The notes beneath the pieces are model-generated. The model had not been told where the DNA came from. It saw only the letters and a program-made list of their open reading frames with translations, and did no database searches. Made by a program: the position numbers and the translations under genes. A DNA stretch of 5,367 nucleotides. Source: CAYOVG01 sp964407285. Lineage in GTDB: Bacteria > Desulfobacterota > Syntrophobacteria > Syntrophobacterales > Syntrophobacteraceae. Location of the stretch: contig CAYOVG010000419.1 of NCBI GenBank assembly GCA_964407285.1, positions 1 through 5,367 on the forward strand. The letters are read 5' to 3'. Below are positions 1 to 5,367 of the stretch, one piece after another (position 1 is the first letter of the stretch; every line of letters begins with the position of its first letter).

Positions 1-637
1 TGTACTGCAGCCTGTTCTGGTAGGCGCCTACCTTCGCCATGTAGTTGTTGACGCTACTCAGGGCCGTATCGAGACGGTCCATCGCGGACTGGGCGGAAGC
101 GACATCCGAGATGCTGGAAGCATTGACGCCCATGGTCGTTGACGTGGCGCCGGAGATCGTCAGGGTTATCTGGTTATTGCTGGCATTGACCGCGCCTACC
201 TGGAAGGTTATGCTCCTGCCCGCCGACTGATCGATCAGGGTCGTGCCGTTGTAGTTGGTGGAACCCGCGATACGATCGATTTCAGACTGCAGGAACTGGA
301 ACTCGCTGTTGAGCTGGCTGGCCGAAGCCTGCCCGGACGACGACTGAGTGGCGAGGTCCTTCATTCTCATGAGAATGTCGTGAACCTTGTTGTAAGCGCC
401 GTCCGCCGTCTGCAGCATCGACTGGGCTTCCGTCGCGTTCTGGTACGCCACCCGCATCGAAGAAGCCTGTGACTTGAACTTGTTGGCGATGGCGAATCCC
501 GATGCATCATCCTTGGCGGCGTTGATCCGGAGTCCCGTCGACAGCCTCTGCAACGAATCCGAAACCCTCTTGTTCGTATTCACCAGGTTGTTGTGGATAT
601 TGAGGGCTTCCACATTGGTATTGACTCGAAGCGCCAT
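1..637 (-). CDS. fliC: Flagellin, N-terminal part (3' end beyond the window)
   Basis: Structural subunit of the flagellar filament, exported through the flagellar type III apparatus and polymerised outside the cell. The 212 visible residues begin MALRVNTNVEALN, the classic flagellin start. They carry the D0/D1 signatures RLSTGLRINAAKDDASGFAIA (about 31-51), an ALQ/MLQTADGA-like helix (about 74-81), MRMKDLATQ (90-98) and SEIDRIAGSTNYNG (118-131). Residues about 180-212 (AMDRLDTALSSVNNYMAKVGAYQNRL) already match the start of the C-terminal D1 helix. The protein should therefore end about 60 residues past the edge, giving roughly 270 aa: a short flagellin with almost no variable D2/D3 region. 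The start at 637 is supported by AGGAGGG at 644-650 with a 6-nt spacer. The frame is open to the left edge. The family assignment is very secure. The symbol fliC is used generically, since fliC, flaA and hag cannot be separated from sequence alone. Confidence 0.96.
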   Translation of the reverse strand, partial: MALRVNTNVEALNIHNNLVNTNKRVSDSLQRLSTGLRINAAKDDASGFAIANKFKSQASSMRVAYQNATEAQSMLQTADGAYNKVHDILMRMKDLATQSSSGQASASQLNSEFQFLQSEIDRIAGSTNYNGTTLIDQSAGRSITFQVGAVNASNNQITLTISGATSTTMGVNASSISDVASAQSAMDRLDTALSSVNNYMAKVGAYQNRLQY

Positions 638-642
638 GATTA

Positions 643-677
643 TCCCTCCTTGAAATGTACGTTATGACTTCCATGTC
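643..677 (-). promoter_or_regulatory. Flagellin translation-initiation region: strong Shine-Dalgarno plus two CsrA-type GGA sites
   Basis: On the minus strand the ribosome-binding site reads CAAGGAGGG (644-652), near-perfect, 6 nt before the ATG. About 22 nt upstream, GAC-AUGGAA-GUC (666-677) can form a 3-bp stem with GGA inside a hexaloop. The core ACAUGGAAGU matches the known CsrA SELEX consensus ACARGGAUGU at 8 of 10 positions. The Shine-Dalgarno site itself contains CAAGGA, a second CsrA-like motif. A pair of sites with one covering the Shine-Dalgarno is the arrangement known for hag control by CsrA/FliW in Bacillus. A wider inverted repeat (ACGTTA at 659-664 with TAACGT at 689-694) could enclose the upstream hairpin. 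The motifs are seen directly; CsrA binding is inferred. Confidence 0.5.
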
Positions 678-737
678 GTCTTTCGGGTTAACGTTTTCCT
701 AACACCCTTGCAGCCGATTATTCACCTTTTGCTTCCA

Positions 738-765
738 TTATCGGATAGAACCCGACACGACTTTA
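738..765 (-). promoter_or_regulatory. Sigma-28 (FliA)-type promoter for the flagellin gene
   Basis: The minus strand reads TAAA (765-762), a 16-bp spacer, then TCCGATAA (745-738). The sigma-28 consensus is TAAA-N15-GCCGATAA, so all four -35 bases and seven of eight -10 bases match, with a spacer one base longer than ideal. The predicted start near 731 gives a leader of about 94 nt before the flagellin ATG, which is typical for flagellins. A 12-bp AT palindrome (GAAAATATTTTC, 766-777) abuts the -35 element and could act as an UP-like element. The promoter lies only 27 bp past the nrdJ stop, which suggests that the flagellin is transcribed independently as a late flagellar gene. Confidence 0.6.
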
Positions 766-791
766 GAAAATATTTTCAACCCTCCAATCTC

Positions 792-2981
792 CTAACTGCA
801 CCTCGAAAAACCGCAGGACCTGCAGACAATGCACCCGCCTTCGTGCTCGACGGCCGCTCCGCAATCAGGGCACGCCCCCATCTGCGACTCGAAAGACGTG
901 ATGTTGGAACTGGCGTGGTGATTGAGGATCTTCGCGATCGCATCGGAACACGACACGACCTGGTGGCCGTTTTGCCAGGTGGGGGAGGGGCACCGGATTC
1001 CCATGAGCTGCCGGATGATGGCTTCCATCTTGACCCCGGACCGTAGCGCCAGGGATATCAGCCTGCTGGTGGCCTCGATCTGCGAGTAAGCGCACCCGCC
1101 GGCTTTTCCCATCTGTGCGAAGATCTCGCAAAAGCCGTAGTCGTCCCGGTTCAACGTAACGTAGAGCTTGCCGCACCCCGTATTGATCCGCTCGGTCACG
1201 CCCACCGTGGCGTCGGGCCGCGGCCGCGGCTCCACCTGCGGGTAGACCGGCTTCTTCGTTATGTTCAGGACCTGCGTTTCCCGGCTCCCGTCGCGGTAGA
1301 TGGTGAGCCCCTTGCACCCGGACCGGTAGGCGGTCATGTAGGCCCTGGCCACATCCTCCCGCGTGGCGGCGAACGGGAAGTTGATGGTCTTGCTCACCGC
1401 ATTGTCGGTGTACTTCTGAAAAGCCGCCTGGATGCGGATGTGCGAATCTGAAGTCACGTCGTGGGCCACCACGAAGATGCGCCGGACTTCCCGGGGGATC
1501 TCCTCCATGGCCTGAATGCTGCCCTTGTGGGCGATTTCCTTCATCAACTCGTCACTGTAGAAGCCCCGCTCACGGGCAATCTTCTCGAAGAGGGGATGCA
1601 CCTCCACGAGTTCCTGGTTGTCCAGCACCTTCCGGACGAACGAGATAGCAAAGATGGGCTCTATCCCGCTGGACGCTCCCGCGATGATGCTGATGGTCCC
1701 GGTGGGTGCGATGGTGGTGGTGGTGGCGTTTCGCATATGGGGAGTCTCGGGTTTGTCGTGGATCGACCCCTTGTAGTTCGGAAAATTGCCCCGCCGCTGA
1801 CCCAGGTCCGCCGATGCGGCCTTGGATTCACGCTGGATGAAGGCCATGACCTCCTCGGCGGTCGCTATCGCCTCCCCGGAATCGTACGGAATCCCCAGGG
1901 CTACCAGCATGTCCGCAAAACCCATCACCCCCAATCCGATCTTCCGGTTGGAGCGCGTCAGCTCCTCTATCTTGGAAAGCGGGTACTTGTTGGCTTCGAT
2001 CACGTTGTCCAGGAAGTGCGCCGAATCCCATATCACTTCCCTCAACCGGTCGTAGTCGATACGGCCCTCCTTCACCATCAGGCCGAGGTTGATGGACCCG
2101 AGGTTGCACGACTCGTAGGGAAGAAGCGGTTGTTCGCCGCAAGGATTGGTGCTCTCGATTTCCCCATGCAGAGGAGTCGGATTGCCCCGGTTCATTGCGT
2201 CGATGAAAATGATGCCGGGCTCCCCGTTCCTCCACGCGGATTCGACGATCCTGTTGAAAACGTCGCGGGCGGAAAGCACTTTCACCTGCTCGCCCGTGCG
2301 CGGATTTATGAGACGGTAGTCTTCCCCGTTTTCGACCGCTTCCATGAAGGCGTCGGTTACCGCGACCGAGATATTGAAGTTGGTGAGCCGATCGTTGTCC
2401 GTCTTGCAGGTGATGAACTTTTCGATGTCGGGGTGGTCCACCCGCAGGATTCCCATATTGGCCCCACGCCTGGTGCCCCCCTGCTTCACGGTTTCCGTGG
2501 CGGTGTCGAAGACCGTCATGAACGATACGGGACCGCTGGCGACCCCCTGCGTGGACATCACCTTGTCGCTCTCCGGGCGAATCCTCGAAAACGAGAAGCC
2601 GGTGCCGCCGCCGCTCTTGTGAATGATGGCGGCGTGCTTTATGGCTTCGAAGATCGAGTCGATGGAATCCTCCACCGGGAGTACGAAGCAGGCCGAGAGT
2701 TGGCCCAGCTTCCTGCCCGCGTTCATCAGGGTGGGCGAGTTCGGCACGAATTCGAGGGATGTCATTAGCCGGTAGAACTTCTCCGCGCTTTCCGCTGCGC
2801 TCTCCGGCCCCTCGAAGGCGGCGTCCGCCTCCGCAATGGCCCTGGCCACTCGCCGGAAGAGCTCCTCCGGGGTTTCCACCGGGTTGCCTTTTTCATCTTT
2901 CTTGAGGTAGCGCTTCGCCAGCACCACCTCGGCATTCTGCGACAACTTGAGGGATGATTTTTTCTTTCTTACTGCGCTCAT
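792..2981 (-). CDS. nrdJ: Adenosylcobalamin-dependent class II ribonucleotide reductase (NrdJ)
   Basis: Cytoplasmic enzyme that reduces ribonucleotides to deoxyribonucleotides using a thiyl radical generated from adenosylcobalamin, so it needs neither oxygen nor a NrdB partner. The 729-residue protein is complete. Residues 98-136 contain the first redox cysteine (C98) and HKSGGGTGFSFSRIRP. Residues 165-178 (VKQGGTRRGANMGI) form the conserved nucleotide-binding loop region. NPCGEQPL at 279-286 gives catalytic N279, C281 (thiyl radical) and E283, with C292 in YESCNLGS as the second redox cysteine. PTGTISIIAGASSGIEP lies at 426-442. A TSCPD-type domain (about 595-690) precedes a cysteine-rich tail with C704, C707, C717, C720, C723 and C728, the usual zinc-ribbon/redox-relay end of this subfamily. 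There is no N-terminal ATP-cone. The start is fixed because an in-frame TAG immediately precedes the ATG; GGGA 7 nt upstream is a weak ribosome-binding site. The gene is monocistronic by context, with no other nrd gene in view. Confidence 0.98.
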   Translation of the reverse strand: MSAVRKKKSSLKLSQNAEVVLAKRYLKKDEKGNPVETPEELFRRVARAIAEADAAFEGPESAAESAEKFYRLMTSLEFVPNSPTLMNAGRKLGQLSACFVLPVEDSIDSIFEAIKHAAIIHKSGGGTGFSFSRIRPESDKVMSTQGVASGPVSFMTVFDTATETVKQGGTRRGANMGILRVDHPDIEKFITCKTDNDRLTNFNISVAVTDAFMEAVENGEDYRLINPRTGEQVKVLSARDVFNRIVESAWRNGEPGIIFIDAMNRGNPTPLHGEIESTNPCGEQPLLPYESCNLGSINLGLMVKEGRIDYDRLREVIWDSAHFLDNVIEANKYPLSKIEELTRSNRKIGLGVMGFADMLVALGIPYDSGEAIATAEEVMAFIQRESKAASADLGQRRGNFPNYKGSIHDKPETPHMRNATTTTIAPTGTISIIAGASSGIEPIFAISFVRKVLDNQELVEVHPLFEKIARERGFYSDELMKEIAHKGSIQAMEEIPREVRRIFVVAHDVTSDSHIRIQAAFQKYTDNAVSKTINFPFAATREDVARAYMTAYRSGCKGLTIYRDGSRETQVLNITKKPVYPQVEPRPRPDATVGVTERINTGCGKLYVTLNRDDYGFCEIFAQMGKAGGCAYSQIEATSRLISLALRSGVKMEAIIRQLMGIRCPSPTWQNGHQVVSCSDAIAKILNHHASSNITSFESQMGACPDCGAAVEHEGGCIVCRSCGFSRCS

Positions 2982-3102
2982 CTATTTTTCCCGAAAAGGT
3001 CAGTCTCATGGAGGCCCGCCGCGCCCCACCCGGAGCCCGACAGGTCTTCCATCGTCGTTTATCAATTATATTCCTTTATCGGAGAACGGACAAATGCGGC
3101 CG

Positions 3103-3155
3103 CGGACAGCGGCTGCTCCGGTTTTCCTCGGGCTGACGGCATCCGTGCGGCCGTC
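3103..3155 (-). promoter_or_regulatory. Structured 5' part of the nrdJ leader (two inverted repeats)
   Basis: Near the predicted 5' end of the nrdJ transcript, GACGGC and GCCGTC (3135-3140 and 3150-3155) form a perfect 6-bp stem with a 9-nt loop. Directly after it, the 18-nt inverted repeat at 3103-3120 (CGGA...TCCG with CA/TG inside and one bulged G) can form a second hairpin. No U-tract follows either, so they are not intrinsic terminators. They may protect the mRNA 5' end or belong to a larger regulatory fold. No known riboswitch class is recognised. GC-rich sequence forms such stems by chance fairly easily, so confidence is low. Confidence 0.3.
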
Positions 3156-3167
3156 GCGATTGGGCTA

Positions 3168-3195
3168 ATGATAGGACAAATCCGTGGAGTGTCAA
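3168..3195 (-). promoter_or_regulatory. Sigma-70-type promoter for nrdJ
   Basis: The minus strand reads TTGACA (3195-3190), a perfect -35 box, a 16-bp spacer, then TATCAT (3173-3168), five of six matches to the -10 consensus. Transcription should begin near 3161, leaving a leader of about 180 nt before the nrdJ ATG at 2981. An AT-rich stretch lies upstream of the -35 box, with a small dyad (TTAC-N4-GTAA, 3204-3215) that could be an operator. The near-consensus promoter suggests strong housekeeping expression. Confidence 0.65.
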
Positions 3196-3316
3196 AGATA
3201 GAGTTACTATGGTAAATTAATAGCCTACAGCTAATGATTGGAATTTTGGGATAAAAATAAAGGGGATGGCGCTTCGACCACTTAGCTCCACCACGGCGAT
3301 TTCAGAGGGAAATATT

Positions 3317-3345
3317 TTGCCGAAAGTGCGCGCATTATGTATGAT
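3317..3345 (+). promoter_or_regulatory. Candidate sigma-70-type promoter for the kinase-HDOD gene
   Basis: TTGCCG (3317-3322, four of six to TTGACA) is separated by an ideal 17 bp from TATGAT (3340-3345, five of six to TATAAT). An AT tract (AAATATTTT) lies immediately upstream. The predicted start near 3352 would give a leader of about 80 nt to the ATG at 3433. The match is moderate, and AT-rich sequence elsewhere in the region offers weaker alternatives. Confidence 0.4.
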
Positions 3346-3349
3346 GCGC
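3330..3349. promoter_or_regulatory. Perfect 6+6 dyad over the candidate kinase -10 box (possible operator)
   Basis: GCGCAT (3330-3335) and ATGCGC (3344-3349) are perfect inverted arms separated by 8 bp. This 20-bp geometry is typical of sites bound by dimeric helix-turn-helix regulators. The dyad covers the candidate -10 element TATGAT, so a protein bound here would block transcription of the kinase gene. The symmetry is seen directly; operator function is inferred, and no regulator is encoded in the window. Confidence 0.35.
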
Positions 3350-3353
3350 CGTT

Positions 3354-3410
3354 GGGTTGCGAACGGGTTGCGGGTTGGGAGTTACGGACCACGGTTCATG
3401 GTTCATGAAC
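3354..3410 (+). repeat. Cluster of short direct repeats and a palindrome upstream of the kinase start
   Basis: GGGTTGC occurs at 3354-3360 and 3365-3371 and again as GGGTTGG at 3372-3378. Then GGTTCATG occurs twice with a 7-bp period (3393-3400 and 3400-3407), the second copy running into the perfect palindrome GTTCATGAAC (3401-3410). The cluster would lie in the 5' untranslated leader of the kinase gene and ends 23 bp before its ATG. It may be slipped-strand microrepeat sequence or a set of binding sites. Confidence 0.5.
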
Positions 3411-3432
3411 GTCCGCGGAAATGGCGAATTGT

Positions 3433-5367
3433 ATGGAAATACCTGAAAAGATAGGCCGATTCGACGTAATGAAGGTGCTCGGCAAGGGCTCCCAGGGGGT
3501 GGTCTACCTGGCGCGGGACCCGTTGCTGGAACGGCAGGTCGCCATCAAGACTCTCGAGATCAGCGTGGCCACCCAGAGGGACCGCCACAAGCGCCTCATG
3601 AACGAAGCCCGCATAGCTGCAAGGCTCCGCAATCCGAACATCGTATCCGTGTACGATATGGGAATCCACGAGGGGAAACCCTACCTGGTGCTCGAATACG
3701 TGGACGGGGTGTCCCTCAGGGCCGTCATCCGCAAGCGAGGTCCCATGAAGGTGTCGCAGGCGGTACCGATCATGATCGGGATTTTGAACGGCATCGCCTA
3801 CGCGCACGAGAAGGGGGTAATCCACAGGGACCTCAAGCCGACGAACATCCTCATCAACAGGAAGAGGACGCCCAAGATCATGGATTTCGGCATATCCACC
3901 ACCATCGGGGCCAGGAACGACATGGCCGGCACACCCTTCTACATGTCTCCGGAACACTTCGGCAAGGCGCCTCTCGGTCCCCAGTCCGACATCTTCTCGC
4001 TGGGACTCGTGTTCTACGAGATGCTGGTGGCGAGCCCCGCCTTCGAGGCGGAAAGCCACGTCACGGTCATGTACAAGATAGCCAATCAGCCCGTGGAGCC
4101 CCCGTCCCTGAAGAACGGCGAGATCCCGGAGGAAATCAACCGGGTGGTCCTCAAGGCCGTCGAAAAGAGCCTGGAACTTCGCTATCGGAGCGCCGGGGAA
4201 ATGATGGCCGACCTGGAAGCGTACCTCGGGCGCGAGGGGGTGGCGGGCAAACCGGACGGAGGGCGGCCGGGGGATGCCTCCCACAGCACGGTGGAGTTCC
4301 TGCTCCGAAGAATGAGCCGCAAGAGCGATTTTCCGGCGTTTTCCCGCCATGTGGCCGAAATCAACGAGAAGACGTCCTCATCCGCCGAAAATCCGGCTTC
4401 GGCCCTGCAGCTCGCAAACATCATCCTCAAGGACGTCTCGCTGACCAACAAACTGCTTCGGCTCGTGAATTCGGCCTTCTACGGGAATCTCTCCGGTAAG
4501 ATCACATCCATCACCAGGGCCGTGATGATGCTCGGCTTCGAACAGGTGAGGCTGGCGGCGTCGGGCCTCATGCTCTTCGAACATCTGCAGAGCAAGGACC
4601 GGACCGGCGAAATGAAAGACGGGGCGCTCAGTTCGTTCACGAGCGGCCTCATAGCCCGTGACCTGGCCAGGGAGATGCGCTTCAAGGGAGTGGAGGAAGC
4701 GTTCATCTGCTCGATGCTCAGGAACCTCGGGAAGCACCTGGTCATCTACTATCTGCCCGAAGAGTACGAGGAGATCAAAGCGGCGATGGCCGGCAACCGG
4801 CTGAACGACCAGGACGCATCCCGGCTGATCCTGGGGATTTCCTACGATGAACTTGCGGCGGCGGTGCTGAGGAAATGGAACTATCCGGAAAAGATCATAC
4901 AGGCGGTGAAAAGAATGCCGTCCGGCGAGGTCAGGGAGCCGGAATCCGATGTCGAAGCGTTGCAGTGCCTCTCCAATTTGTCCAATGAAGTCTGCGAGGC
5001 GGTGGGTTCCGCTCAGGGAAATGCCGTCCGGGAGGCCTTTGCCTCCATAGCGGAACGCTATAAGAACGTCGTTCCCGTTTCTGAAAAGAAGTTGACCGGG
5101 CTTCTCAAGGCGGCCGCCGGCAGTATCGAGAAGCACTCGGGGGTGCTGGACGTTAACGTGGCGAAGAGCGAGTTTCTGCGCAGGTTGAGCAGCGTGGCCC
5201 CCGTCGAGCGGGCCCAACCTGCGGAGGGCCGGACGGCCGCCTCCTCGGGCGGAAAGGCGCGGCGGCCCGCGCCGGGGTCGGCCTCGACTGCATCGCTTCA
5301 CTCTCCCGTCGACGAACTGGAGAGCGCCATGGCGAAGGAAGCCTCAAACGGCGCGGCATCCGCATCC
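3433..5367 (+). CDS. Ser/Thr protein kinase-HDOD domain fusion, N-terminal 645 residues (3' end beyond the window)
   Basis: Probable cytoplasmic signalling protein; no membrane segment is visible in this part. Residues about 8-265 are a complete Hanks-type kinase: glycine loop GKGSQGVV (17-24), VAIK lysine K39, helix-C glutamate E58, HRDLKPTN (131-138, catalytic D133), DFG (151-153), activation-loop threonines 156, 157 and 167, SPE (172-174), D186 and a late conserved arginine near R252. Every catalytic residue is present, so activity is expected. After a short linker, residues about 297-500 form an HDOD domain (LKDVSLTNKLLRLVNSAFYG, 332-351, is diagnostic). The metal-binding His-Asp pair is replaced by R430-N431, and a later conserved His position is Y471, so this module is likely a binding scaffold and not a phosphohydrolase. 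From about 590 an Ala/Pro/Ser-rich linker runs to the edge, implying a further domain (GAF-type domains are common there in relatives). An in-frame ATG at 3421 is an alternative start; neither has a good ribosome-binding site. Confidence 0.95.
   Translation, partial: MEIPEKIGRFDVMKVLGKGSQGVVYLARDPLLERQVAIKTLEISVATQRDRHKRLMNEARIAARLRNPNIVSVYDMGIHEGKPYLVLEYVDGVSLRAVIRKRGPMKVSQAVPIMIGILNGIAYAHEKGVIHRDLKPTNILINRKRTPKIMDFGISTTIGARNDMAGTPFYMSPEHFGKAPLGPQSDIFSLGLVFYEMLVASPAFEAESHVTVMYKIANQPVEPPSLKNGEIPEEINRVVLKAVEKSLELRYRSAGEMMADLEAYLGREGVAGKPDGGRPGDASHSTVEFLLRRMSRKSDFPAFSRHVAEINEKTSSSAENPASALQLANIILKDVSLTNKLLRLVNSAFYGNLSGKITSITRAVMMLGFEQVRLAASGLMLFEHLQSKDRTGEMKDGALSSFTSGLIARDLAREMRFKGVEEAFICSMLRNLGKHLVIYYLPEEYEEIKAAMAGNRLNDQDASRLILGISYDELAAAVLRKWNYPEKIIQAVKRMPSGEVREPESDVEALQCLSNLSNEVCEAVGSAQGNAVREAFASIAERYKNVVPVSEKKLTGLLKAAAGSIEKHSGVLDVNVAKSEFLRRLSSVAPVERAQPAEGRTAASSGGKARRPAPGSASTASLHSPVDELESAMAKEASNGAASAS

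Larger units (their letters stand above)
2982..3432. other. Divergent intergenic region between nrdJ and the kinase-HDOD gene
   Basis: This 451-bp stretch contains no convincing gene. The nrdJ-proximal third (2982-3160) is GC-rich and able to form hairpins. The centre (about 3195-3262) is strikingly AT-rich. The kinase-proximal part (3317-3410) carries a candidate promoter, a dyad and short tandem repeats, listed separately. I looked for a cobalamin riboswitch in the nrdJ leader because the enzyme uses AdoCbl, but saw neither the conserved B12 box nor the core GGGAA/GGTG elements. No clear pair of NrdR boxes was found either. Confidence 0.8.

Noticed and set aside
713..720. GCCGATTA on the plus strand as a sigma-28 -10 element
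   Set aside because: No TAAA lies about 15 bp upstream on that strand, and no plus-strand flagellar gene follows.
1461..2768. 435-codon open frame on the plus strand, antisense to nrdJ
   Set aside because: It is in exact codon register with nrdJ, so stops appear only where nrdJ uses TTA, CTA or TCA, which are rare in GC-rich genes. The product is His/Gly/Arg-rich with no recognisable domain, and nrdJ is unambiguous.
2895..3009. Short minus-strand leader ORF starting at 3009 and overlapping the nrdJ start
   Set aside because: It has no ribosome-binding site, ends after 38 codons in a different frame inside nrdJ, and shows no recognisable feature.
3070..3085. TCCGATAA on the minus strand in the nrdJ leader as a second sigma-28 promoter
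   Set aside because: The sequence at the -35 distance is CGGC, not TAAA, so only the -10 half is present.
2982..3161. Cobalamin riboswitch in the nrdJ leader
   Set aside because: The leader length and the cofactor make it plausible, but the B12 box and conserved core segments are not visible.
3266..3454. 62-codon plus-strand frame beginning after AAAGGGG, overlapping the kinase start
   Set aside because: The purine run abuts the ATG with no spacer, the frame runs through the dyad and microrepeats, and it overlaps the kinase in another frame. Its first 12 bases equal the flagellin start (ATGGCGCTTCGA), but a 12-base match is expected by chance about once in a window this size.
3403..5301. 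Long minus-strand open frames (3403-4350 and 4378-5301) opposite the kinase-HDOD gene
   Set aside because: They share codon register with the kinase gene, and their products are Arg/His/Pro-rich without motifs, while the plus-strand frame has full kinase and HDOD signatures.

Overview
The window holds three protein-coding genes in a GC-rich bacterial background. They are a flagellin gene (minus strand, its 3' end cut by the left edge), a complete gene for the adenosylcobalamin-dependent (class II) ribonucleotide reductase NrdJ (minus strand), and, divergent from nrdJ, a large signalling gene that fuses a Hanks-type Ser/Thr protein kinase to an HDOD domain (plus strand, its 3' end cut by the right edge). 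The kinase-HDOD fusion, bacterial (not archaeal) flagellin and B12-dependent NrdJ with a cysteine-rich tail together suggest a motile Gram-negative of the Desulfobacterota/deltaproteobacterial type. This is inferred from gene content, not shown by a phylogenetic marker.

Layout. Positions 1-637 encode the N-terminal D0/D1 region of a short flagellin and the beginning of its C-terminal D1 helix. Positions 638-791 form a compact flagellin control region: a strong Shine-Dalgarno sequence, a small hairpin presenting GGA in a hexaloop (a CsrA-type site), and a sigma-28 (FliA)-like promoter that begins about 27 bp beyond the nrdJ stop codon. Positions 792-2981 are nrdJ, with all catalytic residues intact. 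Positions 2982-3432 are a 451-bp divergent intergenic region. It carries a good sigma-70-type promoter for nrdJ followed by a GC-rich leader of about 180 nt, an AT-rich core, and on the kinase side a candidate promoter whose -10 box lies within a perfect 6+6 dyad, then a cluster of short tandem repeats. Positions 3433-5367 encode the kinase-HDOD protein, still open at the right edge in an Ala/Pro/Ser-rich linker.

Working together. NrdJ supplies deoxynucleotides under oxic or anoxic conditions as long as cobalamin is available. The flagellin is the filament subunit and appears to be under late-flagellar (sigma-28) and post-transcriptional (CsrA-type) control. The kinase-HDOD protein is probably a cytoplasmic signalling hub. 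HDOD proteins elsewhere have been linked to motility and stress responses, but nothing in this window proves that it acts on the neighbouring flagellin. I see no tRNA, rRNA, insertion sequence or CRISPR array. The long open frames antisense to nrdJ and to the kinase are in codon register with the real genes and are best read as shadows.
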